NCBI RefSeq assembly: GCF_012932445.1
Contig: NZ_JAAIIJ010000006.1
Location: 1-53,783, forward strand
From: Bifidobacterium panos
GTDB lineage: Bacteria; Actinomycetota; Actinomycetes; Actinomycetales; Bifidobacteriaceae
Reading direction: 5' to 3'
Length of the DNA stretch: 53,783 nucleotides
Under the pieces are notes generated by a model, which saw only the letters and a program-made list of their open reading frames with translations, did not search any database and was not told where the DNA came from. Positions 44,850 through 52,898 of this stretch are shown here, in pieces; positions within the stretch are counted from its first letter, which is position 1, and every line of letters starts with the position of its first letter. The position numbers and the translations under genes are program-made.

Positions 44850-46211
44850 TTACAGGCATCGGCTCATATATAGCGGCGCGCGCACGAGGTCGCCTTCCGC
44901 GGCAAGCTGGCGCGGGTGCAGGATGTATTGCTTTCCCAGTCGCGAGCCGTACAGGGAGCGAAACTTGTTCAGCGACGACGTGCCGTATCGTTTGGTCGAT
45001 TTGACCTCCACGGGACTCACGCGCGGTTTCATCGCGGCATTGTCATATTCGCGCACGATCAGAAAATCGATTTCCATGGTGCGCGCGGCCTCGCCCCTAG
45101 CGTACCGCGAGAAAAACAGCAGCCGGTGCCCCGCCGCTCGAAGTTGCTGGGCGACCGCGTTTTCCATGAGCATGCCCTCGTTGACGCCGATGTTGTCGAA
45201 CAGGATGTTGCGATACACCTCGTCGGGAGTGGCCTTGCGGTCCGCGAAGGTCTGGGCGACCAGCAGCCCCGTGTCGCCCATGTAGCATTTGAACGACGAA
45301 TTGTCCTCGTAGAGCCCCAGCCCCACGGTGGGGTCGGTGGCGTTGCGGCACAGGTTGACCAGCCGCGCGTCGTCAAGCCAGAAGAAGGCGGCGTCGTACT
45401 CGCGCATGCGGGCGTCCTTGCCGAGCGAGGCCAAGGCGAATTTGCGCTCGTGCTTGAACAGTTGGGCTGGAACTTGCGCGAAGATGTTGCGCACCCTGCC
45501 CGCGTCGCCGTTTGCGAACTTGCCGATATCGTCGGCATAAAGGCTGAGGATGTCGCGTTTGATGACGTCGACCTGCCCGAAATCGCGGCTGTTGACGTAT
45601 TCCGATACGGCTTGGGGCATGCCGCCCACCAGCACGTATTCGCGCCACAGACGCATGGCGCGTTTGTGCAGTGCGTCGGGCAGGGGGGTGAGGCTGTCGA
45701 ATGCCTGCTCTATCGCCTCGTAGAGCAGCTCTTCGCCCATCGCCCAGCAGAACTCCTCGAAATCCATCGGCCCCATTTCCATCTTGCGTTCTTCCGACGG
45801 AATGAGGATGTCTTGGACGTTGCGCTTGATGGAGATGAGCGAGCCGGTTTCGATATAGTCGAAGCGTCCGTCGGCCACGAGGTGCTTGATCATTTCGCGC
45901 GCGGGCGGGTGGAGTTGCACTTCGTCGAAGATGATGAGGGAGTGGCGTTCGTGCAGTTTGGTGCGGTAATACGTGGACAGCATCATGAAAAACGTGTCCA
46001 GATCGTCGCGCTGGGTGTTGAAGATGTCAAGCACGCTGTTTGGAGCCTGTGAGAAATCCACGAGAATATACGATTTGTATGCGCTTTCGCCAAATGCTTT
46101 GACGGCGGTGCTCTTGCCGATGCGACGAGCGCCCTCGATGAGCGCCGCAGTGCGTCCGTCTGAGTTATTCCGCCAATTTTCAAGGTCTTTCAGGATTTTG
46201 CGTTTGAACAT
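44850..46211 (-). CDS. AAA ATPase-DUF4143 protein 3
   Basis: A 453-residue member of the same family. Walker A GARRIGKS (27-34), Walker B LIIFDEVQL (92-100), sensor region IETGSLISIK. The C-terminal DUF4143 has a complete PD-(D/E)XK-type set: Glu350, Asp382 in TMEIDFLIV, and Glu402-x-Lys404 in SPVEVKS, so nuclease-like metal binding is possible here, unlike genes 1 and 2. The ATG at 46211 follows GAGG; an alternative is 46223. Three tandem ACACG...CGTGT sites lie just upstream. Confidence 0.88.
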   Translation of the reverse strand: MFKRKILKDLENWRNNSDGRTAALIEGARRIGKSTAVKAFGESAYKSYILVDFSQAPNSVLDIFNTQRDDLDTFFMMLSTYYRTKLHERHSLIIFDEVQLHPPAREMIKHLVADGRFDYIETGSLISIKRNVQDILIPSEERKMEMGPMDFEEFCWAMGEELLYEAIEQAFDSLTPLPDALHKRAMRLWREYVLVGGMPQAVSEYVNSRDFGQVDVIKRDILSLYADDIGKFANGDAGRVRNIFAQVPAQLFKHERKFALASLGKDARMREYDAAFFWLDDARLVNLCRNATDPTVGLGLYEDNSSFKCYMGDTGLLVAQTFADRKATPDEVYRNILFDNIGVNEGMLMENAVAQQLRAAGHRLLFFSRYARGEAARTMEIDFLIVREYDNAAMKPRVSPVEVKSTKRYGTSSLNKFRSLYGSRLGKQYILHPRQLAAEGDLVRAPLYMSRCL

Positions 46212-46223
46212 GTTACCTCGCAC

Positions 46224-46306
46224 TACACGATGCCGCCGTGTGGATATGCTCTATTTTACACGATGCCGCCGTGTGAATATGCCTAAATCTACACGATACC
46301 GCCGTG
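46224..46306 (-). promoter_or_regulatory. Three tandem operators of AAA-DUF4143 gene 3
   Basis: TACACGATGCCGCCGTGT occurs at 46224-46241 and 46257-46274, and a slightly changed copy at 46290-46306; spacing is 33 bp each. Copies 1 and 2 continue with the same flank (GGATATG or GAATATG). Each has ACACG/CGTGT arms. On the minus strand a -10 (TAAAAT, 46253-46258) lies between copies 1 and 2. Spacing of three helical turns places all sites on one face. Confidence 0.85.
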
Positions 46307-46367
46307 AACAGACGAATATGAGCCCGGAGCTCGCGCCCCCTCCGCCGCTTTTGCAGTCTCTAAAACT

Positions 46368-46421
46368 ACCAATATATTAACAATTTTGCGCAAAATGGGC
46401 AGTAATTGCTAATATATTGGT
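46368..46421 (+). promoter_or_regulatory. Inverted repeat and nested palindrome before the HipB-like gene
   Basis: ACCAATATATTA (46368-46379) and TAATATATTGGT (46410-46421) are perfect 12-bp inverted arms. Between them is ATTTTGCGCAAAAT (46383-46396), a 14-bp palindrome. The right arm touches the start codon at 46422 and includes TAATAT as possible -10, which would make the transcript leaderless or nearly so. It is probably the operator of the XRE regulator itself. Confidence 0.75.
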
Positions 46422-46724
46422 ATGCATTTCTTACTTGACGAGCCGCTGCCAGGCGATGTCACCAAGGCGATCGCCGAACGCATGGTGCAACGGCGCAAGG
46501 AGCATCACATGAGTCAGCCACAGCTGGCCAAAGCCTCCAACGTGAGCCTTGGCTCCATACGTCGTTTTGAGCAGATTCATGAGATATCGCTGACGTCGCT
46601 GGTCAACATCGCGTTTGCTTTGGGTTGCGAGGCTGATTTCGCCAGTCTGTTCGCGAATCCATATTACGAAACTCTCGAAGACGTTGAGGCCGCGCGAAAG
46701 CGCAAAGGCGGTGGCCGGTCATGA
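46422..46724 (+). CDS. XRE-family regulator, HipB-like antitoxin
   Basis: A 100-residue protein with a helix-turn-helix at about residues 20-75 (MVQRRKEHHMSQPQLAKAS, NVSLGSIRRFEQ). The tail ends YYETLEDVEAARKRKGGG, as in HipB-type antitoxins that precede hipA genes. Its stop overlaps the next start (ATGA at 46721-46724), the usual operon junction, but the downstream frame is only 23 codons. The gene has no Shine-Dalgarno sequence, and an inverted repeat abuts its ATG. Confidence 0.85.
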   Translation: MHFLLDEPLPGDVTKAIAERMVQRRKEHHMSQPQLAKASNVSLGSIRRFEQIHEISLTSLVNIAFALGCEADFASLFANPYYETLEDVEAARKRKGGGRS

Positions 46725-46792
46725 CCAAAGTCGACACGCAGATTCGTGACGTTGAACGGAGGCATCACCCCAAAGGACTAGCGCCGAACTAG
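46721..46792 (+). pseudogene. Stub of the HipA-like partner gene
   Basis: A 23-residue frame, MTKVDTQIRDVERRH and onward, ends at TAG 46790. The opening MTKVDT fits the start of many HipA kinases and it overlaps the antitoxin stop by four bases. After residue 8 there is no similarity, and ilvA begins 62 bases later, so almost all of the gene was deleted. Its identity as hipA is inferred from the position and six residues. Confidence 0.45.
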
Positions 46793-46841
46793 CGCCGTCC
46801 ATAAACGAGGGGGGCTTGCGTGCAATGACGCGCGGCTCACC

Positions 46842-46847
46842 TAGAAT
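46842..46847 (+). promoter_or_regulatory. -10 of ilvA, probably leaderless
   Basis: TAGAAT ends seven bases before the ATG at 46855. Transcription would begin at or next to the start codon. There is no Shine-Dalgarno sequence in the gap, which supports a leaderless mRNA, common in actinobacteria. Confidence 0.5.
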
Positions 46848-46854
46848 GCGCCTT

Positions 46855-48120
46855 ATGGAACAAAAGGATGTATTGAAAGCACTGCGGCGCGACCATGCAG
46901 CGGAACTGAAACTTGCCGTCGAACGTTTGAAAGGCACGGCTCGTCACACCGAGATCATCGCCTCTCCTGTGTTGAGCGACATGACCGGCCACGAGATTCT
47001 GCTCAAGCCCGAAAACCTGCAGGTCACCGGCTCCTTCAAGATCCGCGGTGCCTACAACAAAATCGCATCCCTGACCAAGGAAGAACTTTCCCGCGGCATC
47101 GTCACCGCCTCCGCCGGCAACCACGCGCAAGGCGTGGCCTACGCCGCCCGTGAGCGCGGCGCGAAAGCCACCATCTGCATGCCCACCATGACCCCGCCGC
47201 TCAAAGTGGACGCCACCAAGGCCTACGGCGCCGACGTGGTGCTCTGGGGCGATGTGTTCGACGAGGCCGCCGCGCACGCCGCCGAACTGAGCGAAAAGGA
47301 AGGCATGATCTACGTGCCGCCCTTCGACGATTACGAAGTGCTGTGCGGCCAGGGCACCATCGCCATGGAGATCCTCGAAGATGTGCCGAACGTCACCGAC
47401 ATCATCGTGCCGCTGGGCGGCGGCGGTCTGGGCGCGGGCGTGGCGCTCGCCGTCAAGACCTTCAAGCCCGAAGTGCGCGTGATCGGCGCCATCCCCGAAG
47501 GCAGCCCTGCGTTCAAGAGCTCGTTTGCAGCTGGCCATGTGGTGCCGGCTGATCAGGTGATCACCTCCGCCGAGGGCGTGGCCGTCAAGCATCCGGGCGA
47601 CTTGACGTTCGCACTGCTCAACGAGTTCCTGGACGATCTGGTCACCGTCACCGAGCGCGACATCAACGAGATGATCCTGCTCATGCTCGAAAAGCACAAG
47701 CTCGTCGTCGAGGCCGCCGGCGCGGTCTCCCTGGCCGCGCTCGAACATCTGAACCTGCGCTCGCGCAAGTTCGCCGCCGCAACCGAACCGCATGTGGTGG
47801 TGCCGATCATGTCCGGCGGCAACATCGACACCGTCACGATGGGTGCGGTCATCCAGAAGGGCATGATCGCCCGCGGTCGCATCATGAATTTCGAGGTCGA
47901 GTTGCCCGACACTCCCGGCCAGTTGGTCAAGGTGGCCACGCTGCTCGCCCGCGAACGCGCCAACGTCATTGCGCTCGACCACGACCAATTCAAGGCTTCC
48001 GCGCACTACACGAACTCGGTCTCCCTCGGCGTCACCGTCGAAACCAACGGCCCCGATCACATCGAGCGCGTCTTGGAGGCGTTGAAGGAAGAGGGCTTCC
48101 AGCCCAAGCGCATTTACTGA
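46855..48120 (+). CDS. ilvA: Threonine ammonia-lyase
   Basis: A 421-residue PLP enzyme that deaminates threonine to 2-oxobutanoate, the first step to isoleucine. The PLP lysine is in GSFKIRGAYNK, with TASAGNHAQGVA and the phosphate loop PLGGGGLGAG. The C-terminal ACT-type regulatory domain (about 340-421, VELPDTPGQLVKVATLL) is present. The short form with one ACT domain resembles the TdcB/IlvA group of actinobacteria. The start is the ATG at 46855; an upstream in-frame ATG would lie in the promoter. Confidence 0.93.
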   Translation: MEQKDVLKALRRDHAAELKLAVERLKGTARHTEIIASPVLSDMTGHEILLKPENLQVTGSFKIRGAYNKIASLTKEELSRGIVTASAGNHAQGVAYAARERGAKATICMPTMTPPLKVDATKAYGADVVLWGDVFDEAAAHAAELSEKEGMIYVPPFDDYEVLCGQGTIAMEILEDVPNVTDIIVPLGGGGLGAGVALAVKTFKPEVRVIGAIPEGSPAFKSSFAAGHVVPADQVITSAEGVAVKHPGDLTFALLNEFLDDLVTVTERDINEMILLMLEKHKLVVEAAGAVSLAALEHLNLRSRKFAAATEPHVVVPIMSGGNIDTVTMGAVIQKGMIARGRIMNFEVELPDTPGQLVKVATLLARERANVIALDHDQFKASAHYTNSVSLGVTVETNGPDHIERVLEALKEEGFQPKRIY

Positions 48121-48472
48121 TTTCCGGCGGCCGCTCGGCAGTCTTCGGCGGCTGCTCGATTGCTGCTCGATAGCCTCTCGGTGCCCGCCCGCCGACACCC
48201 CCCTCGTGCCGATTCCCCGGTCTTTCCAAGGCTCGCGACACGCCGGAGGGTCTCATTTCACCCCTCAGCATACCCGTTCTGCCACAGGGGGTATGGTCGT
48301 CGACGCCATCGGGGTGTTTGCGGGGTATCTGTGCGCCTTTCCCGGGTGGTGCCGCGGGGCTCATAGGGGGTATGGGGGAAGTCTTTTCATTTCACGGGGT
48401 TTACTGGTTCGCGCGTTCTTTTCCGATACTGCATTTCCGGATAAATACCGGAAACAGTAAAGGAGTTGATAG
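48121..48472. other. Intergenic region upstream of the surface protein
   Basis: No gene seen. CATACCC and GGGTATG (48269-48275 and 48289-48295) form one inverted repeat; TTTCCGG and CCGGAAA (48434-48440 and 48448-48454) form a tight hairpin five bases before the AAAGGAG ribosome binding site. A weak promoter (TTTACT, 18 bases, GATACT at about 48400-48430) may serve the next gene. Confidence 0.5.
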
Positions 48473-50956
48473 ATGAAACACGCACCTATCAAGGTATTTT
48501 TGCAGCGGCGCGGCATGGTGGCTCGCCTGCTGATTGTGTTGTTGATCGCGGCAGTGACGGCTGTGATTTGCCCCATGACCACCACCAATCAGGCCCAGGC
48601 GGCCGATCCCCCCGTCGTTAGGAATGTCTCCAATTGGGACACGCTGAAAGCCGACGCATCAGGTGCTTCGCTTGATTCCAGTATCGATAAGAGCCTGATC
48701 AGGTCGCTTACCTTCATCGAGTCGTCTGACACCTCTCCCTTCCCCTCAAATAAAAATACGCGTTGTTGGAATGCGGGTGAGAAAGGGGATTTTTCAATTA
48801 TGGGTTGCGCGACGCTTAACGGTGGCAAATGGGATGTGGATTATAGTGCCAATGAAGGGGGAATCCGTTTCCCAGCGGACTCAAGGAAGCTGTTCGCCGG
48901 CTGGACGTCCCTCACCACCGTCATCGGCCTCGAAAGAGTTGATACGTCGAAAGTGACGGACATGGCGGAAATGTTCAGAGATTGCCGCTCATTGGCCACC
49001 CTTGATGTGTCGAAATTCGATACGACGAAGGTGACGGACATGCAGGGCATGTTCCTTGATTGCAATCTTCTGAAATCTCTTGATGTGACGAATTTCAAGA
49101 CGACGAATGTGAAAAGCATGGCCAATATGTTCCGGGGTTGTAAATTGCTGACTATTCTTGATGTGTCAAAATTCGATACGACGAATGTGATGGACATGGC
49201 CAATATGTTCCGGGACTGCCATTTATTGGAGATCCTCAATGTGTCGAATTTCAAGACGCCGAATGTGACCCGCATCGACGGCATGTTCTTTGATTGCCGC
49301 GCATTGCCCACTCTCGACTTGTCGAATTTCGATACGACGAAGGTGACGGATACGAAAGATGCCCTTGGGAAGCTCGTTAAATTGCAACGGCTGACATTGG
49401 GCTCGAAGTTCAAGCATCAGCCGGGCCAGCTTGGTCTCGGCGCACCGTATTCGCCCTCGAAAACTGGTCATACAGCTACGAACAAGTGGGAGAATAGCAA
49501 GACTCGCGCGGTATACAATTCGCCGTTCGGCATTCCCGCTTATGCAGGCACATACGAACCCAACTACAGGCGCAACAGCACAACTACGACGTACACCTAC
49601 AAGGTGAAGTTCAATCCGAACGGCGGCACTGGCGCCATGCCCGAACAGTCGCTCACTTCCGGTGCCGGGATGATGTTGGCGGCGAACAAGTTCACCCGCG
49701 ATGGGTACGCGTTCGGCGGCTGGAATACCCTCGCCAACGGTTCCGGCACGCCTTACCGCGACCGCCAGCCGGTGATCAACTTGGCTAAGTCCGCCAACGA
49801 AACGGTCACCCTGTACGCGCGCTGGACGCCCAACACATATTCGATCAAGTACGATCTGGACGGCGGCAAGCTTTCCGCCGGGGCGCCGACTTCTCGCAAG
49901 TACGGCCAGGAAGTAAAGCTGCCGACGCCCACGAAGAGCGGCTACACATTCGCCGGCTGGTATGACGCGAATGGCAGGAGGCTCAGCGCCGTTTCCGCAA
50001 ACAGCAAAGACGTGAAGCTCAAGGCCCATTGGACGCGCGTTTCGGCGGCCCAGCTGAAGCGCTTGGGTGGTGCCGATCGCTACGAAACGATGGCCAAGAT
50101 TGTCTCGGAAGCCTATCCGAAGACCGCGCATACGGTGCTTGTGGCCAGCGGCGAGAACTACCCTGACGCCTTGGCGGCTTCGGGCCTGTCGGGCGTGCTG
50201 GATGCGCCGGTTGTGCTGACCGCGCCCGACTCCCTCTCCCCGCAGGCGGTCTCGCTGCTGAAGCGTTTGCGCCCGAAGCGCATTGTAATTGTGGGCGGCA
50301 CGAGCGCGATTTCCCAGCGTGTGCAGCTCCGGCTGAGGGATTACGCGCTTGCCGTGGAGCGCTTGGGTGGTGCCGATCGCTACGGCACGTCATACCAGCT
50401 GTACCAGCGCGGCGGCCGTTCGTGGGGTTCCACGGCGGTGGTGGCCACGGGCTCGAATTACGCGGATGCGTTGAGCGTCAGTTCGTATGCCTACGCTGGC
50501 AAGGCGCCGGTGTTCCTGTGCAATCCGGACGGTGGGCTGACCTCCCACCAGCGCGCGGCGCTCAAGAAGTTCAAGCACGTGCTGGTTGTCGGCGGCGAGC
50601 AGGCCGTGTCTTCCAAGCATCTGACTGGCCTGCCGAAGGCGACGCGTTTGGGTGGTGCCGATCGTTACCGCACGAGCACACTCTTGGCTCAGTGGGCGCA
50701 AAGCAACGGCTTGAACATGAACGGCGCGGTGTATGCCACGGGCGCTAATTTCCCCGACGCGTTGGTGGCCGGCCCCTTGGCTGGTCGCAACAAGGCTCCG
50801 GTTCTGCTCGTGTCCGGCCCGCGGGACTCGGCTGTCCAGCATTCGGCCAGGTTCAAGAACAAGGTGTCCAAAGCCTACGTGGTTGGCGGCCCGAATGCGG
50901 TGAACGCACCCACGGCCAACGCGATCGCCGACGCGCTGGGCATGCGTCGACCCTAG
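48473..50956 (+). CDS. Secreted mosaic surface protein (BspA-like, InlB-B, CWB2 repeats)
   Basis: An 827-residue secreted protein. The signal peptide ends at about residue 44 (NQAQA/ADPP). Residues about 150-290 hold five 26-residue BspA-like (DUF285) repeats of the form VTDMxxMFxxCxxLxxLDVSxF. Two Listeria-Bacteroides (InlB B-type) repeats follow at about 378-452 and 457-522, each ending YARW or KAHW. The C-terminal 300 residues contain three CWB2 cell-wall-binding repeats, each opening RLGGADRY. It is therefore held on the cell wall non-covalently and displays a leucine-rich-like adhesin region. There is no sortase motif. Confidence 0.92.
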   Translation: MKHAPIKVFLQRRGMVARLLIVLLIAAVTAVICPMTTTNQAQAADPPVVRNVSNWDTLKADASGASLDSSIDKSLIRSLTFIESSDTSPFPSNKNTRCWNAGEKGDFSIMGCATLNGGKWDVDYSANEGGIRFPADSRKLFAGWTSLTTVIGLERVDTSKVTDMAEMFRDCRSLATLDVSKFDTTKVTDMQGMFLDCNLLKSLDVTNFKTTNVKSMANMFRGCKLLTILDVSKFDTTNVMDMANMFRDCHLLEILNVSNFKTPNVTRIDGMFFDCRALPTLDLSNFDTTKVTDTKDALGKLVKLQRLTLGSKFKHQPGQLGLGAPYSPSKTGHTATNKWENSKTRAVYNSPFGIPAYAGTYEPNYRRNSTTTTYTYKVKFNPNGGTGAMPEQSLTSGAGMMLAANKFTRDGYAFGGWNTLANGSGTPYRDRQPVINLAKSANETVTLYARWTPNTYSIKYDLDGGKLSAGAPTSRKYGQEVKLPTPTKSGYTFAGWYDANGRRLSAVSANSKDVKLKAHWTRVSAAQLKRLGGADRYETMAKIVSEAYPKTAHTVLVASGENYPDALAASGLSGVLDAPVVLTAPDSLSPQAVSLLKRLRPKRIVIVGGTSAISQRVQLRLRDYALAVERLGGADRYGTSYQLYQRGGRSWGSTAVVATGSNYADALSVSSYAYAGKAPVFLCNPDGGLTSHQRAALKKFKHVLVVGGEQAVSSKHLTGLPKATRLGGADRYRTSTLLAQWAQSNGLNMNGAVYATGANFPDALVAGPLAGRNKAPVLLVSGPRDSAVQHSARFKNKVSKAYVVGGPNAVNAPTANAIADALGMRRP

Positions 50957-50983
50957 CAAACAGCCAAGCACGCCGTCTGTAGC

Positions 50984-51022
50984 AACGAGCGCCACTAGCA
51001 CCCCCCGCTAGCGGCGCTCGTT
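50984..51022. terminator. Bidirectional hairpin between convergent genes
   Basis: Arms 50984-50999 and 51007-51022 pair over 16 bp with one mismatch around a C-rich seven-base loop. It separates the surface-protein gene from the minus-strand ATPase gene. Confidence 0.75.
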
Positions 51023-51063
51023 CGCATCCGTTCTGCCACATGACTGACCCGACCCAGCGCACC

Positions 51064-52233
51064 CTAGTCCACAAGCTCGTTCACATGCTGCAAGCCAATA
51101 AAGCGCCCCAGCTTGGTCTGCACGGCCTCGTCACCCCCGTAAACCACGATTCTCTGCTCAGGCTCAAGCCCCATATCCTGCGCGAGGGAACACATGGTGT
51201 CGAACGCGTGAACATCGCGCGTCCGCGAAGCCTTGATCTCAACGGCATATCGAATCCGATCCGCCTGTTCGATAATCAGATCAATCTCCTTGCCATTGCT
51301 GTCGCGCCAATAATAGAGCCGAGGTTCGTCCCCTCGCGCGTAATACTGCTTGACGATTTCCGAGACCACCAGATTCTCGAAGAATCGCCCGCGCAACTCG
51401 CCATTGCGCAACAGCTGCTCGCCGCTCCTGACATGAAGCAGATGGCTTGCCAGCCCGGTGTCGTGAAAATAGATTTTCGGCGTCTTGACAAGCCTTTTGC
51501 CATAATTTTTGTAATACGGCTGCAGTCGGAAGGTGATGAAGCTCGACTCGAGAATCGACAGCCAGGCGCTCGCGGTGTTTGCGCTAATCTTGCTTTCGGA
51601 GGCGAGGGTGCTGTCCGAGAATATGTTGCCGATGCGCGTGGCGCACAAGGTCAGGTATTTTCTGAAATCGGCTATTTTGCGCACGCCCAGCTCGTCCCTG
51701 ACGTCCCGTTCGACGTAGGTGCGCAGGTAGCTTGCGTAAAAGTCGGAGGCCCTCAATTCGCTGGAATACAGCCTCGGGTAGCCGCCTTTGACGATGAAAT
51801 CCTCGATGCTGCTGGGGCGGAGGCTCGCGTTCGGCAGTTCGCGATACGACAGGGGGAGCAGATAGGTGACGCCCACCCTTCCGGCGAGGGTTTGGGAGAT
51901 GCTTTTCAGCAGCAGGAAGTTTTGTGACCCCGTGAGCACGTATTGGCCGGGGGTGTTGGTGCGGTCGACGGTTTCCTGCAGATAGGAGAACAGCGTCGGG
52001 ATTCGCTGGGCTTCGTCGAAGATGGTGGGGCCGCTGTGCAGGTTCAGAAAGGCGTGCGGGTCGACGGTGGCGAGCTGCTGGTTGTCGGGGTTCTCAAGCG
52101 AGACGTATTCGTGATCGCTGAACGTCTCTCTTGCGAGCGTGGTTTTTCCGCTTTGGCGCGGGCCGGTGATGGTGATTACCGGGAGCCCTTTTGCGAGCCT
52201 GTTGACGGTTGCCTCGAGTTGCCTTGGAATCAT
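51064..52233 (-). CDS. AAA ATPase-DUF4143 protein 4
   Basis: A 389-residue member of the family, from a different branch than genes 1-3. Walker A is GPRQSGKTT (24-32), Walker B TIFDEAQRIP (70-79), sensor YVLTGSQNFLL. A winged helix (about 205-245) reads ISANTASAWLSILESSFITF. The DUF4143 core is complete: Glu286, Asp318 in KEIDLIIE, and Glu332-x-Lys334 in AVEIKAS. The ATG at 52233 follows GCGGTGAAAAGCC, a weak site. A 23-bp tandem array starts 15 bases upstream. Confidence 0.88.
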   Translation of the reverse strand: MIPRQLEATVNRLAKGLPVITITGPRQSGKTTLARETFSDHEYVSLENPDNQQLATVDPHAFLNLHSGPTIFDEAQRIPTLFSYLQETVDRTNTPGQYVLTGSQNFLLLKSISQTLAGRVGVTYLLPLSYRELPNASLRPSSIEDFIVKGGYPRLYSSELRASDFYASYLRTYVERDVRDELGVRKIADFRKYLTLCATRIGNIFSDSTLASESKISANTASAWLSILESSFITFRLQPYYKNYGKRLVKTPKIYFHDTGLASHLLHVRSGEQLLRNGELRGRFFENLVVSEIVKQYYARGDEPRLYYWRDSNGKEIDLIIEQADRIRYAVEIKASRTRDVHAFDTMCSLAQDMGLEPEQRIVVYGGDEAVQTKLGRFIGLQHVNELVD

Positions 52234-52248
52234 TGGCTTTTCACCGCC

Positions 52249-52400
52249 CTACTGACAAAATTACATAAGGTCTACTGAAAGAATAACATAACTTCTACTG
52301 ACAAAATTACATAGAGTCTACTGAAAGAATTGCATAAGGTCTAGTGACAAAATTGCATAAGGTCTAGTGACAAAATTGCATAAGGTCTAGTGACAAAGAG
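52249..52400 (-). repeat. 23-bp tandem array upstream of AAA-DUF4143 gene 4
   Basis: Six full units and one partial: 52249-52271, 52272-52294, 52295-52317, 52318-52340, 52341-52363, 52364-52386, 52387-52400. The plus-strand consensus opens CTACTGACAAAATTACATAA and ends GGT. The distal units (5 and 6) are identical; the proximal ones alternate between ACTGACAAAATT and ACTGAAAGAAT types. On the minus strand each unit offers a -10-like TTATGTAATT. The iteron-like form suggests cooperative protein binding. Confidence 0.93.
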
Positions 52401-52609
52401 CCCAGAGGGTTCTTCGTATCAATATCAACGGATGGTGTCATTTTGCGGTGGTAGTCCGTCCCGTGTCTTCTGTAGATCTACGCCGACGCAGCGCAATCGT
52501 TCCCTGCATGCTGTGAGTCGCAGTGTCCGTTGCTATCGTTCTGGGTTTGTTTTAAGGGCGGTTTCTAGTGGTGGTTGCAGCGCTTGGCGGGGTGGTGTTG
52601 AATGTAAAA
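52401..52609. other. Intergenic, nothing recognised
   Basis: No gene or convincing signal is visible between the 23-bp array and the terminator at 52610. Confidence 0.5.
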
Positions 52610-52639
52610 GGGCTCGCCCGCGCGAGCGTGGACGAGCCC
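52610..52639 (-). terminator. Terminator of the small membrane protein gene
   Basis: GGGCTCG (52610-52616) and CGAGCCC (52633-52639) form the outer stem, with further GC pairing inside. On the minus strand it is followed by TTTTAC, so it ends the transcript of the 50-residue gene. Confidence 0.75.
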
Positions 52640-52650
52640 CGGAGGCGCCG

Positions 52651-52803
52651 TTACTGGCGACTGTTTCTCATCGTCCATACGGCCAAGGCCGTTACGACGA
52701 TGTCGGCCATGATGGAATCCACCGATGGCGCGAGGCAAATGACGATAACCGCCATAAGCCAGATATTCGAGCCGCCGCGCGGCCCCTCATCCAGATTACG
52801 CAT
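52651..52803 (-). CDS. Small membrane protein, unknown function
   Basis: A 50-residue frame starting MRNLDEGPRGGSNIWLMAVI and ending WTMRNSRQ. AAGGATCGCATT is a good ribosome binding site and a terminator follows the stop, so this looks like a real short gene. The hydrophobic segments are about 15-25 and 30-43. I do not recognise the family. It is divergent from the duplicated RNA gene at 52934, only about 100 bases away. A small toxin or a stress peptide are possibilities without direct evidence. Confidence 0.65.
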   Translation of the reverse strand: MRNLDEGPRGGSNIWLMAVIVICLAPSVDSIMADIVVTALAVWTMRNSRQ

Positions 52804-52898
52804 AATGCGATCCTTAAACTTGGCCGCGCCGCGACCGGCGCGGCAACGTCGTCCGACTGTTGCCGGACGGTCGATTTCGGTCTCGCAAAAGGCCTCCG

